This document shows, one piece after another, positions 1 through 6,199 of a stretch of DNA of 28,439 nucleotides. Each line of letters starts with the position of its first letter. Position 1 is the first letter of the stretch. The translations under genes were made by a program, and so were the position numbers. The stretch is from positions 1 to 28,439 of IMG/VR virus record IMGVR_UViG_3300021364_002298, one strand, 5' to 3'. The notes beneath the pieces are model-generated. The model saw only the letters and a list, made by a program, of their open reading frames with translations, had not been told where the DNA came from and did not search any database. This stretch comes from a virus.

Positions 1-17
1 AATGAATTATATTGTAC

Positions 18-47
18 ATTATAGTTTGTGTTATTCTTTTTTGCACG
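18..47 (-). promoter_or_regulatory. Putative phage promoter reading out of the left window edge
   Basis: On the minus strand CGTGCAAAAA (47-38) is followed after 14 bp by TATAAT (23-18). This has the geometry of the promoter signature seen at 3121-3150 and 16468-16497, with 7 of 10 upstream bases matching and the CGTG core intact. It overlaps the end of the 74-aa gene and points left, so its gene would start outside the window. The call rests on pattern and spacing only. Confidence 0.4.
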
Positions 48-255
48 CATTATTATACCACTCGATATATGCTCTTGCAATTTCTGCTAAATGCTCTCTT
101 TTTAAAACAAAAGATAATTTGTTGCCGCAATCAGCATTTGCAATGATATTTGCATTTTTAGGATTAATAATTTCTATGCCAGCTATGTCTTCTTCAAAAA
201 CATCACCAAAAACATGCGTGCTTTCATTATGCCATATAGTAAACTTAGTGCTCAT
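31..255 (-). CDS. Hypothetical protein, 74 aa
   Basis: I do not recognise this small protein. It begins with ATG at 255 and overlaps the end of the upstream 85-aa gene by 11 bp, a typical tightly coupled phage arrangement. The N-terminal half is rich in beta-forming residues and looks like a small sheet (residues about 3-50). The C-terminal 25 residues look helical (KREHLAEIARAYIEWYNNA). It has a single Cys near residue 43 and another near the C-terminus, and no signal peptide or membrane segment. It is the last gene of the run that starts with the divergent thyX, so it is probably co-expressed with the glycosylase and deoxyribosyltransferase. No function is assigned. Confidence 0.6.
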   Translation of the reverse strand: MSTKFTIWHNESTHVFGDVFEEDIAGIEIINPKNANIIANADCGNKLSFVLKREHLAEIARAYIEWYNNACKKE

Positions 256-502
256 CTTTAACCTTTTTTAAAATAGCAACACCTCCAGGGATGAGATGTT
301 TTTGTCCTTCACTAATTACTTCAAAAATTCTATAGAAGTTTAAATCTTTTTTTATGCTTGATATTACACCAAAAATTGGTTTTTCATTTGAGAAGAGCCA
401 AGATACTTCTACTAAATCGTTTTTTTTAAGTTTTCTTAGTTCTTTTTTAGTCTGATATGGTTCTATTAAAATATCATTTTCTTCTATCATTTTAGTACTC
501 AC
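245..502 (-). CDS. Hypothetical protein, 85 aa
   Basis: The protein is unrecognised, small and mixed charge. The middle (KKNDLVEVSWLF ... FGVISSIKKD) reads like a small beta-barrel of SH3 or Tudor type, which is inference from pattern only. The start is uncertain. A GTG at 502 directly abuts the TAA of the upstream 91-aa gene and gives MSTKMIEEN. An ATG at 490 gives a version four residues shorter and has a GTGAG sequence upstream as a possible Shine-Dalgarno. The 3' end overlaps the next gene by 11 bp, which supports translational coupling. Confidence 0.55.
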   Translation of the reverse strand: MSTKMIEENDILIEPYQTKKELRKLKKNDLVEVSWLFSNEKPIFGVISSIKKDLNFYRIFEVISEGQKHLIPGGVAILKKVKDEH

Positions 503-778
503 TTATTTAATAACTTCTAAGATATCTTCGTCATAAAAAACAAACATACTTTTAGAGCCTGTAATACCTTTATAGAATCCTCTCGGGTAATTACTCGAGA
601 CAAAAAGCAAAGGAATAACATAACACGAATTTTCGCTGTTCTTTTTTACCTTTAACAAAAAAGATTTTTGAAACTTAAATGTTCTTACAACACTTTTCTT
701 TTTAAGTACATCTTTTTCAGAGTAGTGTTTGTAGTTTAAAGTATCTTTAATAGTCCAGAATTTTTTCTCATATTCCAT
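503..778 (-). CDS. Hypothetical protein, 91 aa
   Basis: The protein is unrecognised, Lys-rich and basic in its first 48 residues, followed by a hydrophobic strand-like stretch (CYVIPLLFVSS) and an acidic tail (FYDEDILEVIK). The ATG at 778 lies immediately after the TAA of the glycosylase gene. A clear AGGAG Shine-Dalgarno lies inside the glycosylase 3' end about 6 bases upstream, so the two are co-translated. No membrane helix long enough to span a bilayer is evident. The position behind a DNA glycosylase hints at nucleic acid work but proves nothing. Confidence 0.6.
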   Translation of the reverse strand: MEYEKKFWTIKDTLNYKHYSEKDVLKKKSVVRTFKFQKSFLLKVKKNSENSCYVIPLLFVSSNYPRGFYKGITGSKSMFVFYDEDILEVIK

Positions 779-1576
779 TTAGACTCCTATTGTCTGTCGT
801 TCTTTGACCCAATGAGTTGTTCTCTTATCTAGAGTTTCTTCTTTAATTACATTGTGGCCATTATAGTCTTTACTTCTACCATAAACAACAAATCCTGTAA
901 CTGCATTACCCTGTTCTTGATCAAACGTATAGTAGTCTTTTATTGATGCACCTTGCTCTGCATATGATTTTCTTATCACGAAAAGAATCGCTTTGTACAA
1001 TGTTTCTATATTTGTGTCAGTTAAATCTTTTATTGTAGCATGTGGATTAATCCTAGAATACCATAAAGATTCTGCCTTGATATAATTTCCAATACCAGAA
1101 ATTACTTTTTGATTCATTAATACACTACAAACATTCTTTAAATTATGCTTTCGAAGCCTGTCGGTAAACACTTTTAAAGCAGGAGGATTTGACAGCATGT
1201 CTGGGCCAATAGACTTGAGTTTTTTAACTAAATCATCATTACTTTTAACATGTACTGTACCAAAGTTTCGAATGTCATTAAAGTAAAGACTTTCGTTGTC
1301 TGAAAAATGAAATGATAGTCTGGTATGCTTTGTTTTGTTTTTTGACCAATTACCTGTCATACCTAAAGTATTAAACATTATAACATCTTCAAAATCAAAC
1401 CATATAAACTTTCCTTTACAATTTACGCTTTTTAAGTTTTTGTTTTTAAATACAGAAACATCGAAAGGTTTCTTTTGATATCTTCCACTTTCAATTTTAA
1501 CGTAGTCGATTGTTTTTCCTTGAAAGTTTTGATTTATTTTGTTGACAAATAGTCTTACTTCAGGTCCTTCTGGCAA
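779..1576 (-). CDS. Fpg/Nei-family DNA glycosylase/AP lyase with a zincless finger
   Basis: This is a bifunctional base-excision enzyme that removes damaged bases and cleaves the resulting abasic site. The N-terminus is PEGPEVR. In the family Pro2 is the Schiff-base nucleophile and Glu3 the acid, so the protein must start here. The start codon is therefore TTG at 1576, supported by AGAGG five bases upstream. Lys56 in CKGK matches the conserved catalytic-site lysine. The helix-two-turn-helix is residues 155-170 (NQKVISGIGNYIKAES). The usual C-terminal zinc finger keeps its frame (VYGR at 231-234, R252, final Q261) but has no cysteines, as in the known zincless fingers of NEIL1 and mimivirus Nei1. 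Length, 265 aa, is normal. It lies between the deoxyribosyltransferase and small unknown genes. Substrate preference cannot be read from the sequence. Confidence 0.9.
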   Translation of the reverse strand: MPEGPEVRLFVNKINQNFQGKTIDYVKIESGRYQKKPFDVSVFKNKNLKSVNCKGKFIWFDFEDVIMFNTLGMTGNWSKNKTKHTRLSFHFSDNESLYFNDIRNFGTVHVKSNDDLVKKLKSIGPDMLSNPPALKVFTDRLRKHNLKNVCSVLMNQKVISGIGNYIKAESLWYSRINPHATIKDLTDTNIETLYKAILFVIRKSYAEQGASIKDYYTFDQEQGNAVTGFVVYGRSKDYNGHNVIKEETLDKRTTHWVKERQTIGV

Positions 1577-1581
1577 TTTAA

Positions 1582-1586
1582 CCTCT
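1582..1586 (-). promoter_or_regulatory. Shine-Dalgarno AGAGG that fixes a TTG start
   Basis: AGAGG on the minus strand is followed by five bases and then TTG (1576-1574), the only start that leaves Pro at position 2 of the glycosylase. The site overlaps the TAG stop of the upstream deoxyribosyltransferase gene (1587-1585), so the two genes should be translationally coupled. Confidence 0.75.
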
Positions 1587-2034
1587 ATTCAATATCTCTG
1601 TCATATGGTTCGTTTGGTAATTCACCTGATTCAATTACTCTATCTAGATAGTCTTCTAGCTGTTCAAAAGAAGTACAAACCTTAATACCACTTCTAGCAA
1701 GCATTAGGTTAAACTTTGCACCTTCAGGCAAGCCAGCACAAAAATAAACAATAGGCACATCACATGCATGTGCATATCCTGCTTCCCAAATAGTTCCAAT
1801 ATCCTTGTCACGAGTATTAACGACTAAAAAGTCTGCTGTTTTGATATGGTGTAAATTACCTGAAAATGTTTCATCTTGTACAGATCTAGGTGCATCTGGC
1901 GGGCATACAAAAATCCTGCGAGGAGACGCTAGATCAAAATGATCTGATCGTGTATCAAAAATAGATTCTAGTTGTGTTAGTTCTTCTGCTTGTGTAGGAT
2001 TAAACCATCCGCTTGCTAAATAAATCTTTTTCAT
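1585..2034 (-). CDS. Nucleoside 2-deoxyribosyltransferase-like protein
   Basis: The 149-aa protein resembles the nucleoside 2-deoxyribosyltransferase family (PF05014), which cleaves or exchanges the base of 2'-deoxyribonucleosides or nucleotides. The N-terminus KKIYLASGWF is the family's opening strand and loop. The segment DKDIGTIWEAGYAHA (residues 76-90) holds the family's active-site signature, with Glu84 as expected nucleophile. DFLVVN (68-73) is the preceding strand. The start is ATG at 2034 with AAAGGA upstream, just after three repeated elements. It follows the divergent thyX and precedes the glycosylase, which suggests nucleotide salvage, pool cleaning or base modification. It could equally be a hydrolase of modified nucleotides, because the family contains both activities. 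Confidence 0.8.
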   Translation of the reverse strand: MKKIYLASGWFNPTQAEELTQLESIFDTRSDHFDLASPRRIFVCPPDAPRSVQDETFSGNLHHIKTADFLVVNTRDKDIGTIWEAGYAHACDVPIVYFCAGLPEGAKFNLMLARSGIKVCTSFEQLEDYLDRVIESGELPNEPYDRDIE

Positions 2035-2046
2035 TAAAAAGGTCCT

Positions 2047-2111
2047 TTTGTAACTGTTTTTCTACGTTTTTAACTGTTTTACAACAAAGCTTATTATTTG
2101 TAACTGTTTTA
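2047..2111. repeat. Three helically phased copies of TAACTGTTTT
   Basis: The 10-bp core TAACTGTTTT occurs perfectly at 2051-2060, 2071-2080 and 2101-2110. The copies are mostly extended by a preceding TTTG or TTTT. Start-to-start distances are 20 and 30 bp, two and three helical turns, so all copies face the same side of the helix. They fill the 74-bp gap between the divergent thyX stop and the deoxyribosyltransferase start. The last copy overlaps the thyX stop codon, and the first lies just upstream of the next gene's Shine-Dalgarno. Operator, replication iteron or RNA-binding sites are all possible. Confidence 0.75.
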
Positions 2112-3080
2112 AAACTCATTATCGAGTTGCTGCTTAATTTGATTTACAGCGTTTACATCATCATTCCACATTCTTGTAAAGATCTTTTCTTCACCAGACT
2201 TATTGCCATTAATCTCTTCACGACGACATGAATAAATAGAATCTTTTTCATTGAATTCAAACAAATCGTTTTTAGGCTCTGGGTGATAAAGGTTTGTTCC
2301 ACGAGATGTAAATGTACCATCAGGTAATTCAACACGGAAAGTGCGAACATAATGCATATCTGGCTTTTCAAAGTTTAAACATGTAGAAACTTCTGGAATT
2401 GCTGTGCAGACAATTTTTGCAATACGCGTTGCAATAATATTGTCAACTTCTGGCTGAATTTGTACATCTTGACGTTGTCTAATAAACCCAATTAAGTCTT
2501 TAAGATTAAAACGTGCAACATAAAAAGTCTCTAGAGACTTAGGTAAAATAACTCGAGCATCCATAAGTGATACAACGCGTGAGTCTACCATGTCAGCATA
2601 AAGTTGTTTTGCTGCAGCTGCAACTTCCATAAACCGATGATGAAAGTCTGAGTTTTCTACAGACTCAGGTACTAAAACATTATCGTTTCTAAGATCTCTA
2701 TCACCTGTACATTGCGCTGCAAATGAACCGGCTCGATGTCTAATTAAATGAGTAACAGTTTGTGTATCAATTCCGCTAATCTTAAAAGTAAATCCTAGAC
2801 ACTCCATTGGAGTAGGAAGTGCCCTAAAGTTAAGTACGTCTTGCAAATTAAGTGAAGCTTCCTCAGGTGTTGCATTTTCAAATGCTGTTTCAGAAGGCGT
2901 GTCGGCCCAAGTTGCTTTTGTCATGTGCCAAGCAATTTTTTGTGCCTGCTCTCTTGTAGGGCCATCGATAAGTTCAATATTAAGTGATTCTAAGTTGTTA
3001 ATGTAATGAGTAACAGGAACTTGATCAAATTTAAGTTCCATAGGGAGTGTGACTTGTTTAAGATCATTATTGATTGGCAT
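2109..3080 (-). CDS. thyX: Divergent ThyX-like flavin-dependent thymidylate synthase
   Basis: The ThyX family uses FAD, NADPH and methylenetetrahydrofolate to methylate dUMP. Here LIRHRAGSF (112-120) matches the start of the ThyX motif RHR-x7-S, but the motif Ser is replaced by Cys124 and the usual NExS-RY part is AAQC-GDR. The second family block is visible at 175-212: ARVILP, then a tyrosine-containing helix, FNLKDLIGFIRQRQ and a Q-x-x-x-E pattern. The protein is 323 aa, longer than the 239-aa canonical ThyX at 6190-6909, with about 80 extra residues after the core. ATG 3080 has GGAG five bases upstream and a promoter at 3121-3150. It may still make dTMP, or act on another pyrimidine nucleotide. 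The family call is firm, the substrate is not. Confidence 0.85.
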   Translation of the reverse strand: MPINNDLKQVTLPMELKFDQVPVTHYINNLESLNIELIDGPTREQAQKIAWHMTKATWADTPSETAFENATPEEASLNLQDVLNFRALPTPMECLGFTFKISGIDTQTVTHLIRHRAGSFAAQCTGDRDLRNDNVLVPESVENSDFHHRFMEVAAAAKQLYADMVDSRVVSLMDARVILPKSLETFYVARFNLKDLIGFIRQRQDVQIQPEVDNIIATRIAKIVCTAIPEVSTCLNFEKPDMHYVRTFRVELPDGTFTSRGTNLYHPEPKNDLFEFNEKDSIYSCRREEINGNKSGEEKIFTRMWNDDVNAVNQIKQQLDNEF

Positions 3081-3120
3081 ATATTCTCCAAATAAATTGA
3101 TTGTTATTTAATACTTTCAT

Positions 3121-3150
3121 ATTATACAATACAAGTTTAAAATTTACACG
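3121..3150 (-). promoter_or_regulatory. Promoter of the divergent thyX operon
   Basis: On the minus strand CGTGTAAATT (3150-3141), 14 bp, then TATAAT (3126-3121). The identical 10-mer, spacer length and hexamer recur upstream of ssb. GTGTAA to TATAAT spacing is 17 bp, the normal sigma70-type distance, although the upstream box is not TTGACA. The predicted start is near 3114, giving a leader of about 34 bases before ATG 3080. It sits in a 74-bp gap between genes. Confidence 0.7.
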
Positions 3151-3154
3151 CAAA

Positions 3155-4078
3155 TTAAAACTTAATATTGTTTAAATCTTCTAAATTAAAGTGACTAATG
3201 TTTTTGTGAGATAAGTCTTTATTGTAAGCTGTTTTTGGTACTAAGACATTTACGTCATGCGTTGCATATTCCATCGCATGTTTAGGACTGTCGTCTATAG
3301 CTACAACTAAGTTTCCTTTTAAATAAAAGTCTTTTTTAGAAACCCAGATATATTTTTCTGCTGCAAATCCTATGTTATCGAACGGAATATTATTTCTGGC
3401 TAGCCAAAGATAAGTTTGGTATTTGCATTTTAAGTTATGCTGGGGACGTGATGTTAAAAGTTGAATGTAATATCCATCTTCTCTAGCTAGCTGCAAAAAA
3501 TTAGACATCGTCTCAACTGCAGGAATGTTTAATAACTCATTTTCAGAAATAAACTTTTCAAAAACACCTTCTGGGCTATAACCGTGGTCCTTTACTTCTT
3601 TAGAAGAATAATAAGAAGTACTGTTAGGATCAATATAGATATTGTAAGTTTTATTTAACCAACTATTAAAATACGCTCTAAACTTACAAAGAACGTCATC
3701 TATATCAACTACTACAACTTTTTGTCCTTCTAAAGGTTCTGAAAAAGAATTATTTATCTTAAGATGTACATCTCTTTCTTCGAACGAGTCAATAAATTCA
3801 TTTGCACTAATTTCATATAAATTCATTATCGCAAGTAAGTACCTAAATACGTCTATCGAGTTATAGACTAGTTTGTCTCTATCAAATGAGAAATTAGACT
3901 TATCAAATATTTTATAGTTGCAAGAAGAAATTATTTCTGTAACTTCAGAATGCATCGCTAAAGTTAGCGTTTTTAGCATTTCTTCTTTTTCTTTTGGCGA
4001 CATTTTATCTTTGTTATAAAAAAGGTTTGAAAATTTTTCTTGCTGTTTAAGTAAGTTTTCTATATTTTTTTCTTTCAT
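3155..4078 (-). CDS. MazG-like domain fused to HAD-family 5'-nucleotidase
   Basis: Two parts are visible. Residues about 30-105 are helical and resemble all-alpha NTP pyrophosphatases (MazG or dimeric dUTPase type): E45-x-x-E48, then N73-x-x-D76 followed by a hydrophobic helix and NEFIDSF. The second acidic motif has Asn where Glu is usual. Residues about 118-307 are a HAD phosphatase: VVVVDIDDVL with nucleophile D125 and acid/base D127, LLTSRP (207-212) as motif II and VVAIDDSP (258-265) as motif IV. This resembles cytosolic deoxynucleotidases (NT5C type). Converting dNTP to dNMP and then to nucleoside in one chain is inference. The start is ATG 4078 with a weak AAGAA, overlapping the upstream gene by 32 bp. 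The HAD call is firm, the MazG call moderate. Confidence 0.75.
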   Translation of the reverse strand: MKEKNIENLLKQQEKFSNLFYNKDKMSPKEKEEMLKTLTLAMHSEVTEIISSCNYKIFDKSNFSFDRDKLVYNSIDVFRYLLAIMNLYEISANEFIDSFEERDVHLKINNSFSEPLEGQKVVVVDIDDVLCKFRAYFNSWLNKTYNIYIDPNSTSYYSSKEVKDHGYSPEGVFEKFISENELLNIPAVETMSNFLQLAREDGYYIQLLTSRPQHNLKCKYQTYLWLARNNIPFDNIGFAAEKYIWVSKKDFYLKGNLVVAIDDSPKHAMEYATHDVNVLVPKTAYNKDLSHKNISHFNLEDLNNIKF

Positions 4079-4448
4079 TAATAAATTCTTTTTTGTTCGG
4101 GTGTAGTTCTGATAGCAGATTCTTAAGAGACTCTATTTGATGAGGCTCTCTAAAATTATCAGCTAAAACGTTAATTATAATATTTGTATCTAATGGCTGC
4201 ATTGTCATATTAGTTTCTAACATCAATGCAAACATAATAAGCATAGGTGACATTAAACCTACTTGTGCATCATTAGCTGTAGTGTCATAAGCATCTCTTC
4301 CAGCTTGAATTTTTTTTCGAAAAAGTTCTATTGAATTAAATATATCATTCCACTTTGTAGGGAGTCTAGAAGCTTTCATTAATAGCATTTTAGCTTCTGC
4401 TGCAGTGTCAATTGATAGTTGCTTAGTTTCTTCTTCTTCGTGTTTCAT
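4047..4448 (-). CDS. Hypothetical protein, 133 aa
   Basis: The protein is unrecognised. It starts with an acidic segment (KHEEEE), followed by predicted helices and a Met-rich hydrophobic stretch (GLMSPMLIMFALMLETNMTM, residues about 64-83) that is long enough to be a buried or membrane-associated helix but includes a Glu. The C-terminus is basic (KKEFINERKKYRK). ATG 4448 overlaps the TGA of the upstream gene as ATGA, and its own end overlaps the HAD fusion gene by 32 bp. These couplings tie it to the two MazG-like enzymes on either side of the pair. No function is assigned. Confidence 0.65.
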   Translation of the reverse strand: MKHEEEETKQLSIDTAAEAKMLLMKASRLPTKWNDIFNSIELFRKKIQAGRDAYDTTANDAQVGLMSPMLIMFALMLETNMTMQPLDTNIIINVLADNFREPHQIESLKNLLSELHPNKKEFINERKKYRKLT

Positions 4449-5098
4449 ACTTTAAGCCTTTCTATTAAACTTTTTAGCTTTTTAAAAATATGTATGTCAA
4501 AATATTTCTTATTGTAAGCTTCACTTAAAGACTTTAACATGTTTATGCTTTTAACTATAGATATTGTCTTGACAACTTCGAAGTTAGTATCTATTTCTAC
4601 ATGTACATTGTTGTTAATATTTCTTTCTAAAACATTTCTATTTACAGCATACTGTAATTCTTTTGAAATTACACTAATTATATCAGATTTTATTTCGTTA
4701 AAGCTTGACATATTTGAATGTATTTCACATTGTATATCAACTTCTCCTTCATCTTCTTTGCTGTTATGATCATACATAAAAGATTTTCTGTCGTAATAAA
4801 TTTTGTGCTTATTCGAATTTTTAATTTTAGCGTTAAGTGTTATAGAAAAGTCTGTTAAAAGTGTAAGAGTATGAACAAAGCTAAACTTTATATTTTTAGT
4901 TGTTATTACATAGTCTAAGTTAGTCGACGTAAAAATTATAATATCATTATCAATATAGATTGTCAAATAAAATTCTTCTGATATTCCTAGTGCGTAAAAA
5001 ATATCTGCTTCTATTTTTGACCAGATTTCAAAAACTAAACTAGACGCTCTAAATTTTTCGTTTAGAAAAATGTCTAATTCGTTTTTGAAATTAAGCAT
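4445..5098 (-). CDS. Hypothetical protein, 217 aa
   Basis: The protein is unrecognised, Asn/Ile/Lys-rich and probably alpha/beta. Residues about 40-95 alternate hydrophobic and polar residues as in several beta strands (YLTIYIDNDIIIFTS, IKFSFVHTLTLL). Residues 125-217 look mostly helical with a basic end. No catalytic motif, signal peptide or clear membrane helix is seen. ATG 5098 lies two bases after the MazG-like gene's stop codon, and the end overlaps the next ATG as ATGA. It is co-translated with the flanking nucleotide-metabolism genes, which is the only clue to its role. Confidence 0.65.
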   Translation of the reverse strand: MLNFKNELDIFLNEKFRASSLVFEIWSKIEADIFYALGISEEFYLTIYIDNDIIIFTSTNLDYVITTKNIKFSFVHTLTLLTDFSITLNAKIKNSNKHKIYYDRKSFMYDHNSKEDEGEVDIQCEIHSNMSSFNEIKSDIISVISKELQYAVNRNVLERNINNNVHVEIDTNFEVVKTISIVKSINMLKSLSEAYNKKYFDIHIFKKLKSLIERLKV

Positions 5099-5100
5099 TG

Positions 5101-5490
5101 CTAGTAGCCTTGTTCAAGTCTAGCTTTAATAATTCTATCCTTCTTTAAGAAAGCATTATAAAATTCATCTACATCAACACCAATAAGAATCATTAAAGAA
5201 AAAAAGTAGTTAAACGCATCAACTATTTCTTCTAAAAATTCATCGCGATCAATTTCAGGCATTTCTGTCTGACGGTGTGGTTTCCAGTTTTTTAAGTGCC
5301 CTAATGCTTCAAACATTTCTTCTACACCTTTAAGTGCTGTTTCTCTACACGTAACTTGTGCTTTTTTTGTTGAAAGATCTACAGGCCAGTCTGGATATGT
5401 ATCTTGAAATTTATCTTTAATTAAATACATGAATTGTTCTCTTTTTTGAAAGATATCGTTAAGCATGTCTTTAGATAAATTTTTAGACAA
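5101..5490 (-). CDS. MazG/dUTPase-like all-alpha NTP pyrophosphatase
   Basis: The 129-aa protein has the two acidic motifs of all-alpha NTP pyrophosphatases, which use Mg2+ to split an NTP into NMP and PPi. They are E58-x-x-E61 in GVEEMFEAL and E88-x-x-D91 in EEIVDAFNYF. These are followed by the family's next helix (GVDVDEFYNAFLKKD) and a basic end with K122 and R124. The pattern is closest to dimeric dUTPase/dCTPase-like members, but the substrate is uncertain. The start is TTG 5490, preferred because AGGAG lies 8 bases upstream; the next ATG would be 24 bases further in. A trimeric dUTPase also exists at 11483-11995, so this enzyme may take another dNTP or give a second route to dUMP. Confidence 0.75.
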   Translation of the reverse strand: MSKNLSKDMLNDIFQKREQFMYLIKDKFQDTYPDWPVDLSTKKAQVTCRETALKGVEEMFEALGHLKNWKPHRQTEMPEIDRDEFLEEIVDAFNYFFSLMILIGVDVDEFYNAFLKKDRIIKARLEQGY

Positions 5491-5498
5491 AATATATT

Positions 5499-5503
5499 CT
5501 CCT
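5499..5503 (-). promoter_or_regulatory. Shine-Dalgarno AGGAG supporting a TTG start
   Basis: A full AGGAG lies 8 bases before TTG (5490-5488). No comparable site precedes the next in-frame ATG (5466), so the rare TTG is taken as the start of the MazG-like gene. Confidence 0.65.
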
Positions 5504-5505
5504 AA

Positions 5506-5745
5506 TTAGTCTTGTTTGTTTAAATTCTTATTAGCGTTTTCTAACATTTTATCAATACTTAAATCAAAAGTGCACGCATAATCATCTTCTAATGTCATTG
5601 CATTTAAGTCACTACTTTCATCACATGTCATTCTAACCATTCTTAAATGATCAATAATGTCAGTGCCAGTTAAAAGTGAGACTTGTATAATCTTTGCAAT
5701 ATGTGCAATAGTGCTGTCGTGTAAATTAAATACTTTATTTTCCAT
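5506..5745 (-). CDS. Hypothetical protein, 79 aa
   Basis: A small acidic protein of unknown function. The first 40 residues look like an amphipathic helix and turn (TIAHIAKIIQVSLLTGTDIIDHLRMVR), and the rest is acidic with two Cys. There is no membrane segment. The ATG at 5745 has AGAGG a few bases upstream, overlapping the end of the 124-aa gene. It lies between that gene and the MazG-like pyrophosphatase in one apparent operon. The compact helical look would suit a small regulatory or adaptor protein, but nothing shows it. Confidence 0.6.
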   Translation of the reverse strand: MENKVFNLHDSTIAHIAKIIQVSLLTGTDIIDHLRMVRMTCDESSDLNAMTLEDDYACTFDLSIDKMLENANKNLNKQD

Positions 5746-5754
5746 TTTTCCTCT

Positions 5755-6129
5755 TTATAGTATCATAGGTCTTCTTTGTAATTTTTGGTTAACAATATCA
5801 TTGTCATGTTCCATTACTTTAATCATGTCAACACCTTCAACAGACTTAAGTAATTGTGCAACACGTTTGAGTTTATTGTCTGCAGATATGTACTTTGGAA
5901 TATAAGAAACATTAAGTTCTACTATTCTATGTCCGTTATTTGTAACGGGTTCGCTAATGGGTCTAGTTTGTCTTACTGTTACAATTCCTTCAAGAGCTCT
6001 CATGTCTGTCATTATATCAAGGACAGTCGGGTCTTCTCTTTCTTCAATCATAATTCTACATCTAACTAGCGTATTAACTAGATCTTTATGCCTTTCAAGC
6101 AAAAGTCTTCTGTCTTCTTCTATAATCAT
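5755..6129 (-). CDS. Hypothetical protein, 124 aa, possible ferredoxin-like/ACT-like fold
   Basis: I do not recognise a named family. After a charged N-terminal helix (residues 4-30), the order of segments is helix (TVLDIMTDMRALEGI), strand (VTVRQTRP), strand (HRIVELNVSYIP), helix (ADNKLKRVAQLLKSVEG) and strand (VDMIKVMEH). This alpha-beta-beta-alpha-beta order is typical of ferredoxin-like or ACT-like domains. The phrase pattern 'ALEGIVTV' followed by 'SVEGVDMIKV' looks like a duplicated helix-to-strand turn. ATG 6129 has AGAGG upstream and a promoter candidate at 6170-6199, so it is probably the first gene of its transcript. Confidence 0.6.
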   Translation of the reverse strand: MIIEEDRRLLLERHKDLVNTLVRCRIMIEEREDPTVLDIMTDMRALEGIVTVRQTRPISEPVTNNGHRIVELNVSYIPKYISADNKLKRVAQLLKSVEGVDMIKVMEHDNDIVNQKLQRRPMIL

Positions 6130-6169
6130 TATTAACCTCTATAAAAAGTATAATAATAATTATGGATCA

Positions 6170-6199
6170 ATTATACAATTTTTTTGTAATTAATGCACG
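6170..6199 (-). promoter_or_regulatory. Promoter candidate for the 124-aa to HAD-fusion operon
   Basis: On the minus strand CGTGCATTAA (6199-6190), 14 bp, then TATAAT (6175-6170). CGTG-N20-TATAAT matches the thyX and ssb promoters exactly, while the rest of the upstream box is diverged. The predicted start near 6163 leaves a leader of about 34 bases with AGAGG before ATG 6129. The upstream box overlaps the end of the canonical thyX gene. Confidence 0.5.

Noticed and set aside
245-502. Shared MSTK N-termini of the 74-aa and 85-aa proteins as evidence of duplication
   Set aside because: Similarity ends after four residues and the second start is itself uncertain.
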